Made by a program: the position numbers and the translations under genes
DNA from: Sphingobacterium sp. FBM7-1
GTDB taxonomy: Bacteria > Bacteroidota > Bacteroidia > Sphingobacteriales > Sphingobacteriaceae
Assembly (NCBI RefSeq): GCF_020687765.1
Contig: NZ_JAJEWJ010000002.1
Span: forward strand, 434,001-498,000
Reading direction: 5' to 3'
DNA: 64,000 nucleotides
Shown: positions 34,787 to 44,394 of the stretch, one piece after another
How positions within the stretch are numbered: position 1 is the first letter of the stretch
Layout: each line of letters opens with the position of its first letter
Notes under the pieces: model-generated
Seen by the model: only the letters and a program-made list of their open reading frames with translations
Told to the model about the DNA's origin: nothing
The model's database searches: none

Positions 34787-36934
34787 TTACTTTATTTCTT
34801 TATAATTTAAACCCATATTCTGGAACATAAATGCCCATTTATCGGTTTGTTCGGCGATAACCATGGCGGTCGATTTTCCAGCACCATGGCCCGCTTTTGT
34901 ATCGATACGGATTAACACCGGATTATCTCCTTGGTGATACTCTTGCAGGCGCGCTGCAAATTTAAAGGAGTGTGCGGGCACAACGCGGTCATCATGATCG
35001 GCTGTGGTCACCATAGTCGCCGGATAAGCTGTTCCGGGTTTCAAAGCATGGTAAGGCGAATATGCGTGCAGATAGTCAAACATCTCTTTGTTATCCGCTG
35101 CCGTTCCGTAATCAAATGCCCAACCTGCACCAGCGGTAAATTGGTGATAACGCAGCATATCCAAAACCCCTACTGCCGGAAATGCCACTTTGAAAAGTGT
35201 TGGGCGTTGGGTCATACTAGCGCCTACTAATAGTCCGCCGTTGGAGCCACCCGCGATCGCTAGTTTTTCAGGAGAAGTGTATTGCTGCTCCACGAGGTAC
35301 TCGGCTGCTGCAATAAAATCATCAAACACATTTTGCTTATTCATTTTTGTGCCGGCTAGGTGCCAACGCTCCCCGTATTCTCCTCCTCCACGAAGGTTTG
35401 CTACGGCATATATGCCTCCCTGCTCCAGAAGAATGATATTACTGGTGGAAAACGAAGGGGTTAAGCTTATATTAAACCCGCCGTAGCCATACAATAAGGT
35501 GGGGTTTGTTCCGTCTAGTTGGATGCCTTTTTTATACGTAATGATCATCGGGATCTTCGTTCCATCTTTAGAGGTGTAGAACACCTGTTTAGATTCGTAA
35601 GAAGAGGGATCAAAATTAATAGCCGATTCCTTATAGATCTCGGATTTACCTGAGGTGATATCATACCGATAGATTGTAACCGGGTTTACATAATTCGTGA
35701 AAGAATAGTATAGGTCTTTATCGGCTAACTTGGCATCAAACCCGCCTGCTGAGCCTACACCTGGTAACTCAATTTCCCTTTCCAACTTCCCGTTACGGTC
35801 GTATTGTTTTACTAGTGATGCGGCGTCTTTCAAATAGTTTGCAAAAATTTTACCGCCACCCACGGTAGGTGAGAGTGCTTCTTCGGTTTCTGCAATTAAT
35901 GTTTGCCAGTTTTCTGGTTGGGGAGTAGCAGCATCCACCGTCACCACCCGGCCATTCGGCGCATCAAGCTCCGTGTAAAGAAACAATTTCGAACCATCGT
36001 TATCAATAAGTTCGTGGTTTTTATCCATATTATCTACTACCTTTACAAACTTCGCCTGAGAAAGAGATAGGTCTTTAATGTACAGCTCGTTGCCAGAAGT
36101 GGCATTCGCCGCTGTGACGACTAAAAACCGTTCGTCTTCTGTTAGTCCAGCGCCAATGTAACGACGTGGTAAGCTAGGTCCGCCAAATACAAGTTCATCA
36201 GCGGTTTGCGGTGTGTTCAACCGGTGAAAATAAAGCTTATGCTGATCTGTCATAGCAGACAATGCGGAACCTGCTTTGGGTTTGTCATAACTGCTGTAGT
36301 AGAAACCTTCGTTTCCTTGCCAGGCTAAACCGGAGAACTTAACATCCACCAAGGTGTCCCCGACGATCGACTTATCCGCCGTATTAAGTACCACCACTTT
36401 TCTCCAATCGGAGCCACCTTCGGAAATCTGATAAGCGACCAACGAGCCGTCTTTCGAGAAGGATATGCCTGCCAGAGAACTTGTGCCATCCTCCGAAAAC
36501 TTGTTCGGATCCAGGAAGACCTCTTCTTTTCCATCTTCACCTTTCTTACGCCAGAGTACGTACTGATTTTGAAGTCCATCATTTTTGTAGAAATAGATAT
36601 AATCTCCTTCTCTGATCGGAGCGCCTTCTTTTTCATAGTTCCATAAACTTTCCAAGCGCTTGTGGATAGCGTCGCGGAATGGAATTTGCGCTAAATAGTC
36701 TTGCGTTACTTCGTTTTGAGCAGTCACCCATTGTTTCGTTTCTGCGGATAAATCATCCTCTAACCAACGATAAGGATCTTCTACCGTTGTCCCGAAGTAA
36801 TCATCTTTCTGATCAATTTTTTCCGTTTTTGGATAGGGCTTTAACACGATGTCATCTTTTGATTGTATACTATTGTCTTGGTTACAGGCTGTTACTCCTA
36901 ATGCCAATAAAATAATACCTAAATTTTTGTTCAT
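34787..36934 (-). CDS. Prolyl oligopeptidase family (S9A) lipoprotein
   Basis: 715 residues. Lipoprotein signal LLALGVTACNQDNS (Cys17), so exported. An N-terminal beta-propeller (EDPYRWLEDDLSAETKQWV onward) is followed by an alpha/beta hydrolase domain. The catalytic triad is seen as Ser in GGSNGGLLVGA, Asp in TADHDDRVVPAHS and His in KAGHGAGKS. It cuts short proline-containing peptides. Single gene, convergent with the Tat oxidoreductase. Confidence 0.94.
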   Translation of the reverse strand: MNKNLGIILLALGVTACNQDNSIQSKDDIVLKPYPKTEKIDQKDDYFGTTVEDPYRWLEDDLSAETKQWVTAQNEVTQDYLAQIPFRDAIHKRLESLWNYEKEGAPIREGDYIYFYKNDGLQNQYVLWRKKGEDGKEEVFLDPNKFSEDGTSSLAGISFSKDGSLVAYQISEGGSDWRKVVVLNTADKSIVGDTLVDVKFSGLAWQGNEGFYYSSYDKPKAGSALSAMTDQHKLYFHRLNTPQTADELVFGGPSLPRRYIGAGLTEDERFLVVTAANATSGNELYIKDLSLSQAKFVKVVDNMDKNHELIDNDGSKLFLYTELDAPNGRVVTVDAATPQPENWQTLIAETEEALSPTVGGGKIFANYLKDAASLVKQYDRNGKLEREIELPGVGSAGGFDAKLADKDLYYSFTNYVNPVTIYRYDITSGKSEIYKESAINFDPSSYESKQVFYTSKDGTKIPMIITYKKGIQLDGTNPTLLYGYGGFNISLTPSFSTSNIILLEQGGIYAVANLRGGGEYGERWHLAGTKMNKQNVFDDFIAAAEYLVEQQYTSPEKLAIAGGSNGGLLVGASMTQRPTLFKVAFPAVGVLDMLRYHQFTAGAGWAFDYGTAADNKEMFDYLHAYSPYHALKPGTAYPATMVTTADHDDRVVPAHSFKFAARLQEYHQGDNPVLIRIDTKAGHGAGKSTAMVIAEQTDKWAFMFQNMGLNYKEIK

Positions 36935-36988
36935 AATCCTTTTTTTAAACCAAGCGCAAGTTAGGATTTTTTGATTAGTTTTGACCCA

Positions 36989-37738
36989 ATGTCAGTAAGA
37001 GATAAAATATACTTTGCTTCAGATTTTCATTTGGGTGTCACGTCCAAAACGACTTCTATGGAACGGGAACGGAAGCTAGTCTCTTGGTTAGATCATATTC
37101 AGGCCGACGCCAAAGCTCTTTTTTTGGTGGGTGATATTTTCGATTTTTGGTTTGAATATAATACGGTTGTTCCGAAGGGCTTTATCCGCTTTTTAGGTAA
37201 ATTGGCAACGCTTTCTGATCTCGGGGTGGAGATCACTTTCTTCAAAGGCAATCACGATATGTGGATGTTTGGCTACTTAAAAGAACAGTTAAATGCGCGC
37301 ATCGTCGACAATGAACTCACGCTCCAACTCGATGGCAAACGGTTTTATATACATCATGGCGATGGGCTTGGTCCCGGCGACCGGAAGTACAAATTTTTGA
37401 AAGCTTTCTTCCGGAGTAAGGTTTGTCAGTGGCTTTTTGCCAGGCTACATCCCAATCTCGGTATAGGTATTGCACAAAGATGGTCTCGTCACAGCCGAGC
37501 TGCTAGTTTGGGGGAAGAGCGCTTTTTAGGAGAAGAGCGGGAATGGCTTATTCAATACGCCAAAGAGGTTCTTCAAGAGGAGTATTTCGATTATTTCATC
37601 TTCGGACATCGCCACCTCCCTTATGCGGTTCAGCTTTCTGAAAAAAGCCATATCGTAAACCTCGGGGAATGGATGCATTCTTGCACTTACGCCGTATGGG
37701 ACGGCAAACAATTAGCTTTAAAGCAATGGATGCCCTAA
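36989..37738 (+). CDS. lpxH: UDP-2,3-diacylglucosamine diphosphatase-like metallophosphoesterase
   Basis: About 249 residues (ATG at 36989; an in-frame TTG 6 codons earlier is less likely). Calcineurin-type metal motifs are complete: DFHLG, GDIFDFW, GNHDMW, HHGDG and FGHRHLP. It also has the DRKYKFLKAFFRSK segment of LpxH/LpxG-like enzymes. The likely role is lipid A synthesis at the inner membrane, cutting UDP-diacylglucosamine to lipid X. Related phosphoesterases exist, so the precise substrate is probable only. Confidence 0.82.
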   Translation: MSVRDKIYFASDFHLGVTSKTTSMERERKLVSWLDHIQADAKALFLVGDIFDFWFEYNTVVPKGFIRFLGKLATLSDLGVEITFFKGNHDMWMFGYLKEQLNARIVDNELTLQLDGKRFYIHHGDGLGPGDRKYKFLKAFFRSKVCQWLFARLHPNLGIGIAQRWSRHSRAASLGEERFLGEEREWLIQYAKEVLQEEYFDYFIFGHRHLPYAVQLSEKSHIVNLGEWMHSCTYAVWDGKQLALKQWMP

Positions 37739-37762
37739 CTATTATTAGTATAAGAAAAAGCT

Positions 37763-38092
37763 ATGAATTGGATTATTTTAATTATTGGAGGGCTGTTTGA
37801 GGTTGCGTTCACCTTCTGTATCGGAAAAGCTAAAGAAAGCGCTGGGACAGAAATGTATCTTTGGTATCTTGGTTTCCTGGTCAGCGTAACGATTAGTATG
37901 GGGTTGCTCATCAAAGCGAGCCAAGGTCTTCCGTTAGGTACTGCTTATGCGGTGTGGTCTGGAATCGGGGCGGTTGGTACGGTGTTGTTGGGTGTCTTAT
38001 TCTTTAAGGAACCGACGGATTTTTGGCGGATGTTTTTTATTTTCACTTTGATCGCTTCTATTATTGGACTCAAGGTGGTTTCTACACACTGA
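37763..38092 (+). CDS. Small multidrug resistance family transporter, SugE/Gdx-like
   Basis: 109 residues with four membrane segments. Glu13 in the first segment (IIGGLFEVAF) is the conserved proton/substrate residue. LPLGTAYAVWSGIGAVGT is the Gdx/SugE signature, so guanidinium or quaternary ammonium export is likely. It is 24 bp after lpxH and probably shares its transcript. No riboswitch fits in that gap. Confidence 0.88.
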   Translation: MNWIILIIGGLFEVAFTFCIGKAKESAGTEMYLWYLGFLVSVTISMGLLIKASQGLPLGTAYAVWSGIGAVGTVLLGVLFFKEPTDFWRMFFIFTLIASIIGLKVVSTH

Positions 38093-38167
38093 TAAAAAAA
38101 AATTACGTACTTTTGTGCCTTATAAAAACGAGAATTACCTTCCCGTTACTTAAGAGCAATATGCACT

Positions 38168-39241
38168 ATGTTAGAAAAATTACAAGCTATAAAAGAACGT
38201 TGGGAAGAAGTAGAAGCTGAATTAAGCAATCCTGACACCATGAAGGATATGAAGCGTTTTGCTAAGTTAAATAAGGAATACAAGGACTTGGGCAAAATCG
38301 TGGATCAATATCATATCTATAAGAATATCGTGAGTAATATCGATACCAACAAAGATATACTAGCGCACGAAAAGGATCAGGAACTGCGAGAAATGGCGAA
38401 AGAAGAGCTCGACCTTTTGCTGGAAGAAAAAGAAACCAAAGGGGAAGAGATCCGGCTGATGCTTATTCCTAAAGACCCTGAGGACGGAAAGAATGCGATT
38501 ATTGAAATACGAGGTGGTACCGGCGGTGACGAAGCGGCCTTGTTCGCAGGGGATCTTTATAGAATGTATACGCGATTTTTCGAGACGAAAGGTTGGCGAA
38601 CGGAAGTGATGGACGTAACGGAGGGAACTTCTGGAGGATATAAAGAGGTTATTTTAAAGGTTATTGGCGACGATGCCTACGGGCAATTGAAATATGAATC
38701 GGGTGTGCATCGTGTACAACGTGTACCCGATACAGAAACCCAGGGCCGGGTTCATACATCTGCCGCGTCGGTGGCTGTTTTGCCAGAGGCCGAAGATGTT
38801 GACGTGGAGTTGAATCCAGGCGATATCGAAATGCAAACCTCTCGTTCTGGCGGTGCAGGCGGGCAGAACGTCAATAAAGTAGAAACGAAAGTACAATTAA
38901 CACATAAGCCGTCCGGAATTGTAGTTGTCTGTCAAGTGGAGCGTTCCCAATTAGCCAATCGGGAACTGGCGATGGAAATGCTTCGTAATAAGTTATATGA
39001 ACTAGAAGTGCAGAAAAAGCATGGGGATGTAGCGGCAAAACGTAAGACTATGGTGTCTACGGGTGACCGTTCAGCTAAAGTACGTACTTATAATTATCCG
39101 CAAGGGCGTGTTACCGAACACCGCATTGGTTTGACACTTTATAACCTGCCGGGAGTGATGGATGGTGATATTCAAGGTATTATAGATGCCCTTCAATTTG
39201 CAGAGAATGCGGAGAAAATGAAGGAAGGTGGAGCGGGTTAA
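38168..39241 (+). CDS. prfA: Peptide chain release factor 1
   Basis: 357 residues. Recognises UAA/UAG and triggers release of the finished protein. The GGQ catalytic motif is at residues 231-233 ([14 protein letters not shown]) and the stop-codon recognition loop is [14 protein letters not shown] (187-200; PDT in the PxT position). Just before the gene is TACTTTTG (38108-38115), a TAnnTTTG -7 box, so it likely has its own promoter. Two tRNA-Asp genes follow. Confidence 0.97.
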   Translation: MLEKLQAIKERWEEVEAELSNPDTMKDMKRFAKLNKEYKDLGKIVDQYHIYKNIVSNIDTNKDILAHEKDQELREMAKEELDLLLEEKETKGEEIRLMLIPKDPEDGKNAIIEIRGGTGGDEAALFAGDLYRMYTRFFETKGWRTEVMDVTEGTSGGYKEVILKVIGDDAYGQLKYESGVHRVQRVPDTETQGRVHTSAASVAVLPEAEDVDVELNPGDIEMQTSRSGGAGGQNVNKVETKVQLTHKPSGIVVVCQVERSQLANRELAMEMLRNKLYELEVQKKHGDVAAKRKTMVSTGDRSAKVRTYNYPQGRVTEHRIGLTLYNLPGVMDGDIQGIIDALQFAENAEKMKEGGAG

Positions 39242-39256
39242 ATATTTTCAAAAAAA

Positions 39257-39288
39257 TTTCTACTTTCTATAAAATACACCTATATTTG
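39257..39288 (+). promoter_or_regulatory. Promoter of the tRNA-Asp genes
   Basis: TATATTTG (39281-39288) matches TAnnTTTG; TTTC at 39257-39260 lies 20 bp upstream in the -33 position. Located 27 bp before the first tRNA. Confidence 0.65.
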
Positions 39289-39314
39289 CACACCTTCAAA
39301 CGGGAAGGAAACAA

Positions 39315-39388
39315 GGTCTGGTAGTTCAGCTGGTTAGAATACATGCCTGTCACGCATGGGGTCGCGGGTTCGAGTCCCGTCCAGACCG
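39315..39388 (+). tRNA. tRNA-Asp (GTC), copy 1
   Basis: 74 nt. Acceptor GGTCTGG / CCAGACC with G discriminator, anticodon loop CTGTCAC with GTC, and T-arm CGGGTTCGAGTCCCG. CCA is not encoded. Confidence 0.97.
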
Positions 39389-39451
39389 CTAAAATAAAGG
39401 AAGCTTTGCTTCAACAACGTTCTTAAACATATCCTGTAAAAAGGAAAATTT

Positions 39452-39525
39452 GGTCTGGTAGTTCAGCTGGTTAGAATACATGCCTGTCACGCATGGGGTC
39501 GCGGGTTCGAGTCCCGTCCAGACCG
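39452..39525 (+). tRNA. tRNA-Asp (GTC), copy 2
   Basis: The 74 nt are identical to copy 1, 63 bp downstream on the same strand, so the two are likely one transcript. The spacer between them is not repeated after copy 2. Confidence 0.97.
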
Positions 39526-39555
39526 CTCAAAGAGCCTGCTTAGAGTTGCTCTTAG

Positions 39556-39596
39556 AAAAATAACCCCGTCATTTTTTTAATGGCGGGGTTATTTTT
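39556..39596 (+). terminator. Terminator of the tRNA-Asp transcript
   Basis: AAAAATAACCCCG / CGGGGTTATTTTT stem with a T-rich loop and T-run, 30 bp after the second tRNA. Confidence 0.88.
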
Positions 39597-39688
39597 TGCC
39601 TTATCTTTTAACTGTCTAGGTTTATTTCCTGAACGTATTTTTAATAAAATTTGGAGTAAATATTTCGAAGTATTTTACTTCGCTGTAT

Positions 39689-39729
39689 AAAAAAAGGAAG
39701 GGGTCTTTTTTGGACCCCTTCCTTTTTTT
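39689..39729. terminator. Bidirectional terminator downstream of carbonic anhydrase
   Basis: AAAAAAAGGAAGGGGTC pairs exactly with GACCCCTTCCTTTTTTT around a 7-nt loop. It ends the minus-strand can transcript. Confidence 0.9.
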
Positions 39730-39746
39730 ATTGACGCTATCTTCCG

Positions 39747-40394
39747 TTATTTGAAAGCAAATACTTTTCCTAGTTTTTCGTTGCTATAAATCGTGTTTTT
39801 TAAATCGTTAAGCTTTCCCGTAGCGATATCGATGACCATCCCGTGTACCGCTAGGTTTTGATTGTTTTTCCAGGCGTTTTGTACAATGGAGGTGGTGCAC
39901 AGATTGAATACCTGCTCCTTAACATTTAACTCGATTAGGCGATTTACTTTTTCTTCCTCATTTTGTATGTTGTCGATTTCTTCGGCGTATAAACGATAAA
40001 CATCTTTTATATGGCATAACCAGTTATCGATGACACCAAATTGTTGACGGCTTAAAGCGGCAGCAACGCCTCCACAACCATAATGACCCGCGACGACAAT
40101 GTGTTTTACTTTTAAAACAGTAACGGCATAGTCAAGAACGGATAACATACTCATATCGGAATGCACGCACATATTGGCAATATTTCGGTGTACAAACACT
40201 TCCCCAGGCCGGCTACCTACTATTTCATTGGCGGGGACACGACTATCTGCACAGCCAATCCAAAGGATTTCTGGGCTTTGTCCTTTAGCCAATTGCTCAA
40301 AACGGCCGGAGTTGTCATTTTTAACAAATTCTACCCATGACCTGTTGCCATCCATTATTTTCTGAAAACCTAATTCTAGTTCTTTATTTCCCAT
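39747..40394 (-). CDS. can: Beta-carbonic anhydrase
   Basis: 215 residues. Converts CO2 and bicarbonate in the cytoplasm. Zinc ligands of the beta class are visible: Cys and Asp in WIGCADSRVPANEI, and His and Cys in VAGHYGCGGV. HRNIANMC is also characteristic. It lies 88 bp downstream of a SulP transporter gene on the same strand, so the two probably act together in bicarbonate supply. Confidence 0.95.
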   Translation of the reverse strand: MGNKELELGFQKIMDGNRSWVEFVKNDNSGRFEQLAKGQSPEILWIGCADSRVPANEIVGSRPGEVFVHRNIANMCVHSDMSMLSVLDYAVTVLKVKHIVVAGHYGCGGVAAALSRQQFGVIDNWLCHIKDVYRLYAEEIDNIQNEEEKVNRLIELNVKEQVFNLCTTSIVQNAWKNNQNLAVHGMVIDIATGKLNDLKNTIYSNEKLGKVFAFK

Positions 40395-40482
40395 AATGAT
40401 TATTATAAACGTTATTTGATTGTTTTGCTGCCGGTTGAAAGGAACGCATTTTTACGATTTACAACCTGGACAATTTAGTGTA

Positions 40483-42102
40483 TTATTGATGAATATCCTT
40501 GTAAATCTTTATTTTTTTTCCATTGTGACGCGGTGTCGGCCCGCTGTAAGGCGTAGCAGCCTGCTTGTTGCTTTTATAGGTAACCGCCTCCAATTCGATG
40601 TCAATTCCTTTACTCACCGCGTTCGTTTGAAAATCTTTTAGTACCTCAATGACGTCTTTGTCTATAAACCGGCTATGCCGGCCGTCAATTCGAATCGCAA
40701 GTGTGCCTTTGGGTAAGCTGTAAAGTTTTTGTTGGATCGGTACTTTGTTTAAAAAAGATACCTCTTCGGCGAGTGTCATCGTAACCTTTTGTGCCCCGTT
40801 CTCGTCCTTAATTTCTATTTTGAAAGCATTCTGCATGTTTGCTCGGATGATATAAAAGAGAGCGACTACGATGCCAATTCCAACTCCCATCAACAGGTCG
40901 GTGAAAACGACGGCTACGATGGTTGCAAAGAAAGGGATAAATTGGTCGAGTCCCTTTCGTAGCATTTTTTTGAATAGCGCGGGATTGGCTAATTTGTAAC
41001 CCGTGTGGAGTAGGATGGCAGCCAAACATGACAATGGAATCAAATTAATAAGAGCAGGAATCGCCAAAAGAGCGACTAGAAGCCAGAGACCATGTAACAT
41101 AGCTGATTGCCGCGTCCGCCCGCCAGCTTGTGTGTTTGCAGAAGAACGTACGATAACGGATGTCATCGGAAGCCCACCTAGAAAACCGCTAGCCATATTG
41201 CCAACACCTTGCGCAACCAGTTCTCGGTTGGTTGGGGTAATGCGTTTAAAGGGATCCATTTTATCAACAGCTTCAATACTAAGCAATGTCTCCAAACTAG
41301 CAATGATAGCAATTGTAAAAGCCACTATCCATACATCTTTATTCAAGATTTGAGCGAAATCTGGAAAAATGAACAATTGTGTGAATTCTTGAAAAGAGCT
41401 CACGATGGGAATGACGACAAAGTGATCCGCATTGAGCTGCATGGTAGAGCCTTGGAAAACAGAAGCTAATCCAACTCCTAGTAAAACAACGACCAATGGT
41501 GCAGGCACTTTGTTAATACCTTTGATTTTTGGCCAGTAAATAAGGATGGCAAGAGACAATAAACAGATCGTAGTCGCCCCCCAATTGATACCGGATAAAA
41601 CCGTGTTTTGAACTGCAGCGATACCGCCTCCGGCATCGAGTTCGAAAGCATGTTCTTCTGATAACCCAAAAGCCAGTGGTATTTGTTTCAGTATAATGGT
41701 GATACCGATGGCGGCTAACATACCCAAAATTACAGCGGAGGGAAAATAGTTCCCAATCATACCGGCTTTGATGATGCCCAAGATGAGCTGTACAACACCG
41801 GCGATGACAACGGCGAGCAGAAAAGTTTCATACGCACCTAATTGTTCTATAGCACCTAATACGATCACCGTTAAGCCAGCGGCAGGCCCACTCACGCTGA
41901 GCGGAGATTTGCTGATGGATGCAACGACTAATCCACCTATAATTCCTGTTAATAGTCCGGCAAACAAGGGTGCGCCGGATGCCATTGCTATACCCAGACA
42001 TAGTGGTAGCGCTACAAGGAACACCACAATACTAGCTGGGAAGTCATATTTTAAGTCTCTTTTCGATAATTTAAGAAAAGCAGACAAACGAGTTCCTGAC
42101 AT
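40483..42102 (-). CDS. SulP family anion transporter, probably bicarbonate
   Basis: 539 residues with about 11-12 membrane segments. The N-terminus DFPASIVVFLVALPLCLGIA, the segment SVSGPAAGLTVIVLGAI and NRELVAQGVGNMASGFLGGL are SulP hallmarks. A short cytoplasmic C-terminus (about residues 440-539) resembles a STAS domain. The neighbouring carbonic anhydrase gene points to bicarbonate rather than sulfate; that is inference from context. Confidence 0.9.
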   Translation of the reverse strand: MSGTRLSAFLKLSKRDLKYDFPASIVVFLVALPLCLGIAMASGAPLFAGLLTGIIGGLVVASISKSPLSVSGPAAGLTVIVLGAIEQLGAYETFLLAVVIAGVVQLILGIIKAGMIGNYFPSAVILGMLAAIGITIILKQIPLAFGLSEEHAFELDAGGGIAAVQNTVLSGINWGATTICLLSLAILIYWPKIKGINKVPAPLVVVLLGVGLASVFQGSTMQLNADHFVVIPIVSSFQEFTQLFIFPDFAQILNKDVWIVAFTIAIIASLETLLSIEAVDKMDPFKRITPTNRELVAQGVGNMASGFLGGLPMTSVIVRSSANTQAGGRTRQSAMLHGLWLLVALLAIPALINLIPLSCLAAILLHTGYKLANPALFKKMLRKGLDQFIPFFATIVAVVFTDLLMGVGIGIVVALFYIIRANMQNAFKIEIKDENGAQKVTMTLAEEVSFLNKVPIQQKLYSLPKGTLAIRIDGRHSRFIDKDVIEVLKDFQTNAVSKGIDIELEAVTYKSNKQAATPYSGPTPRHNGKKIKIYKDIHQ

Positions 42103-42269
42103 AAAATTTTATTTTAATCCGTTATATGAGCTAAATAATCTAAGGCCAATAAAAATTCTGTATCTCTAAAAAGGATGTACATGCTTTTTATTGTCGTTAA
42201 AAAATAAGATATTGAAATGATGATCTGTGAACGGTTGTTGAGAACCGACAGATTAGTTATCGAAACGGA

Positions 42270-42605
42270 TTAACTGTTAGGAGGAGGGGGGGGGACAGAG
42301 GGATGGAATACGCTAAAAAGCCGTTCGTTTTTTAAGTAGCGTTTTTCTTTGCCCAAATTTTCCATAAAGGGGCAGAACAGTAGATAGTCCGACGTGGTGG
42401 TGAATAACTTGATTCCTGCTTCATGTAAATCTTCGGAAGGATTATTTCCTTTGGCATTTTCAATTTCTAGCTGGAGTACGACCTGTAGTATAGTTCCGCT
42501 ATCTAACACATTTAAAAACATAGGAGTGGCAGAGATAAGCATCTTTGTCATAAAGATGGCAAAACATATTTTTGCTGCTATTACTCGAATGGTTGGAGTT
42601 GCCAC
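42270..42605 (-). CDS. Small hypothetical protein with a C-run at its 3' end
   Basis: 111 residues at most; a start at the Met around residue 20 or 22 is also possible. Residues about 8-30 are hydrophobic (signal or anchor-like), followed by a soluble part (LHEAGIKLFTTTSDYLLFCP, KEKRYLKNERLFSVFHPSV) and a PPPPPNS tail. The tail is coded across a run of nine C on the coding strand (G on plus, 42286-42294). The minus strand has a TATTTTTG -7-like box upstream. Amino-acid make-up looks real, but I do not recognise a family. Confidence 0.5.
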   Translation of the reverse strand: MATPTIRVIAAKICFAIFMTKMLISATPMFLNVLDSGTILQVVLQLEIENAKGNNPSEDLHEAGIKLFTTTSDYLLFCPFMENLGKEKRYLKNERLFSVFHPSVPPPPPNS

Positions 42606-42779
42606 GCTCTTTTATTTTGTTTTTTTCAAAAATATGAATCTTTCTTTGGAAAATATAGGGTAAACCATATTTTTTATGTTATTTGTTTGCTAAATCTTCT
42701 TAATTTTTCTTGTTTAGTTGAAATTGTTACAAATATGTGGCATTTTTGCTTCATTGGCGACCTTATTTAGAATAATAAT

Positions 42780-44339
42780 ATGGATACTGAAAAAAAACGA
42801 TTTATAGACGCGGTTTCGGCTTCCTACAACCCCAAAGGAGCGTATATTCAGCTTGGATCTGGCCTATTAGGAGACGAAATTATCAGCGACGCGAAGGTGA
42901 ATCTCGCACTGAAAATTATGAATCGTCATGGGCTTATTGCAGGCGCTACCGGCACGGGGAAGACCCGTACGCTACAATTGATGGCGGAGCAATTGTCCGA
43001 CAAAGGTGTGCCTGTTTTGATGCTTGACGTGAAGGGGGATCTGTCGGGGTTGGCCGAAAAGGGGAACGTGAATGAAGCGCTGATCGAGCGTGGTGAGCGT
43101 GTGGGCATACCGTTTGAACCCGCGCAATTTCCAATAGAAATATGTTCCCTTAGTGGGAATCTTGGTGTGCCGATGCGGATAACCGTGCGGGATTTTGGGC
43201 CTATTTTGTTAGCTAGGGTATTGGATCTAAATGATATACAGGGAGGTGTATTGTCTGCTATATTTAAATATGCAGGAGATCAGCACTGGGATTTAATCGA
43301 TCTCCAGGATCTAAAAAAGCTTCTTGTTTATTTGAGCGAAGGTCCGGGTGCTGCAGAAATCAAACGCGATTATGGTAAAATAAGTACGGCAACTTCGGGA
43401 ACGATTTTACGTAAAATAGTTGCTCTTGAGCAGCAAGGGATTGCTCACATTTTTGGTGAAAAAGCATTTGATATCCATGATCTGTTTCAAAAAATTGACG
43501 GCCGGGGGGTCATCACCTTATTAAATATTTCGGATATTCAGGATCAAACGGTGGTGTATTCTACTTTTTTGTTAAGCCTGTTGGATCAATTGTTTGCCAA
43601 ACTTCCGGAGGTGGGGGATCTGGATAAACCGAAATTAGTATTTTTCTTTGATGAGGCGCACTTGTTATTTAATGGTGCTTCAAAGGCATTTTTGAATCAG
43701 GTGGAACAGATTATCCGGCTAATTCGTTCAAAAGGAATTGGTGTGTTTTTCTGTACCCAGGCAGCAACGGATATTCCAGCTTCGGTACTTGGACAGTTGG
43801 GTAATCGTGTGCAACATGCGCTCAGGGCATTTACGCCGAATGATGTCGACAACCTTAGAAAAACGATAAAAACATATCCCTTTACGCCTTTTTATGAGAT
43901 AGACAAAGTGTTGACCTCCCTGGGGACGGGACAGGCATTGATTACCGTGCTCAATGAGAAAGGGATTCCTACTGAAGTGGTAGCTACTCATCTGGTACCC
44001 GCAAGGGCTGTAATGGGGCCATGCCAAGCGGCAACTTATACGGAAATTATATCCAATTCGGAATTGTACGGGAAGTATCAAGAACGACTCGAGCGAAGAA
44101 GTGCAGCGGAGATTGTGGATGAGAAAATGGTTGCTTTCGAAACGAAACAGGAGCAAGAAAAAGAAAAAAAGGAAGCGGAGAAGACGGTAAAGCGAAGTGC
44201 CGGCAGGCGGAGTTCCCGACAAACACCGATGGAGGCTGCTAAAACGCAGGCTTCCCGAACCTTGGCCCGTGAGGGTGCGAAGCTTTTGGGAAAGCTTGCA
44301 AACGGAATTTTAAATGCGATGTTCAAAAAAAACAGATAG
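42780..44339 (+). CDS. HerA/DUF853-type ATPase (YjgR-like)
   Basis: 519 residues. The P-loop is GATGTGKTRTLQLMAEQL, followed by the DUF853 signature VLMLDVKGDLSGLAEKG. Walker B is LVFFFDEAHLLFN, with the arginine-finger/sensor region GIGVFFCTQAATDIP. The C-terminal 80 residues are charged and helical (EQEKEKKEAEKTVKRSAGR). These are hexameric DNA-translocase-like ATPases of unclear cell role. Followed 55 bp later by the nucleotidyltransferase gene. Confidence 0.92.
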   Translation: MDTEKKRFIDAVSASYNPKGAYIQLGSGLLGDEIISDAKVNLALKIMNRHGLIAGATGTGKTRTLQLMAEQLSDKGVPVLMLDVKGDLSGLAEKGNVNEALIERGERVGIPFEPAQFPIEICSLSGNLGVPMRITVRDFGPILLARVLDLNDIQGGVLSAIFKYAGDQHWDLIDLQDLKKLLVYLSEGPGAAEIKRDYGKISTATSGTILRKIVALEQQGIAHIFGEKAFDIHDLFQKIDGRGVITLLNISDIQDQTVVYSTFLLSLLDQLFAKLPEVGDLDKPKLVFFFDEAHLLFNGASKAFLNQVEQIIRLIRSKGIGVFFCTQAATDIPASVLGQLGNRVQHALRAFTPNDVDNLRKTIKTYPFTPFYEIDKVLTSLGTGQALITVLNEKGIPTEVVATHLVPARAVMGPCQAATYTEIISNSELYGKYQERLERRSAAEIVDEKMVAFETKQEQEKEKKEAEKTVKRSAGRRSSRQTPMEAAKTQASRTLAREGAKLLGKLANGILNAMFKKNR

Positions 44340-44394
44340 AATAATTTTATCTTTGTTAGAGGTGGATTTTGTAATTGATAACAATAAATAGATA

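Noticed and set aside
37739..37762. Guanidine riboswitch ahead of the Gdx/SugE-like gene
   Set aside because: The gap is only 24 bp, too short, and nothing similar is seen upstream of lpxH.
39315..39525. tRNA-Asp tandem as an integration (att) site
   Set aside because: No integrase, no partial tRNA 3' copy and no foreign genes next to it.
42394..42663. 89-residue plus-strand frame opposite the small hypothetical gene
   Set aside because: The minus frame has a better start context and protein-like composition; both cannot be confidently coding.
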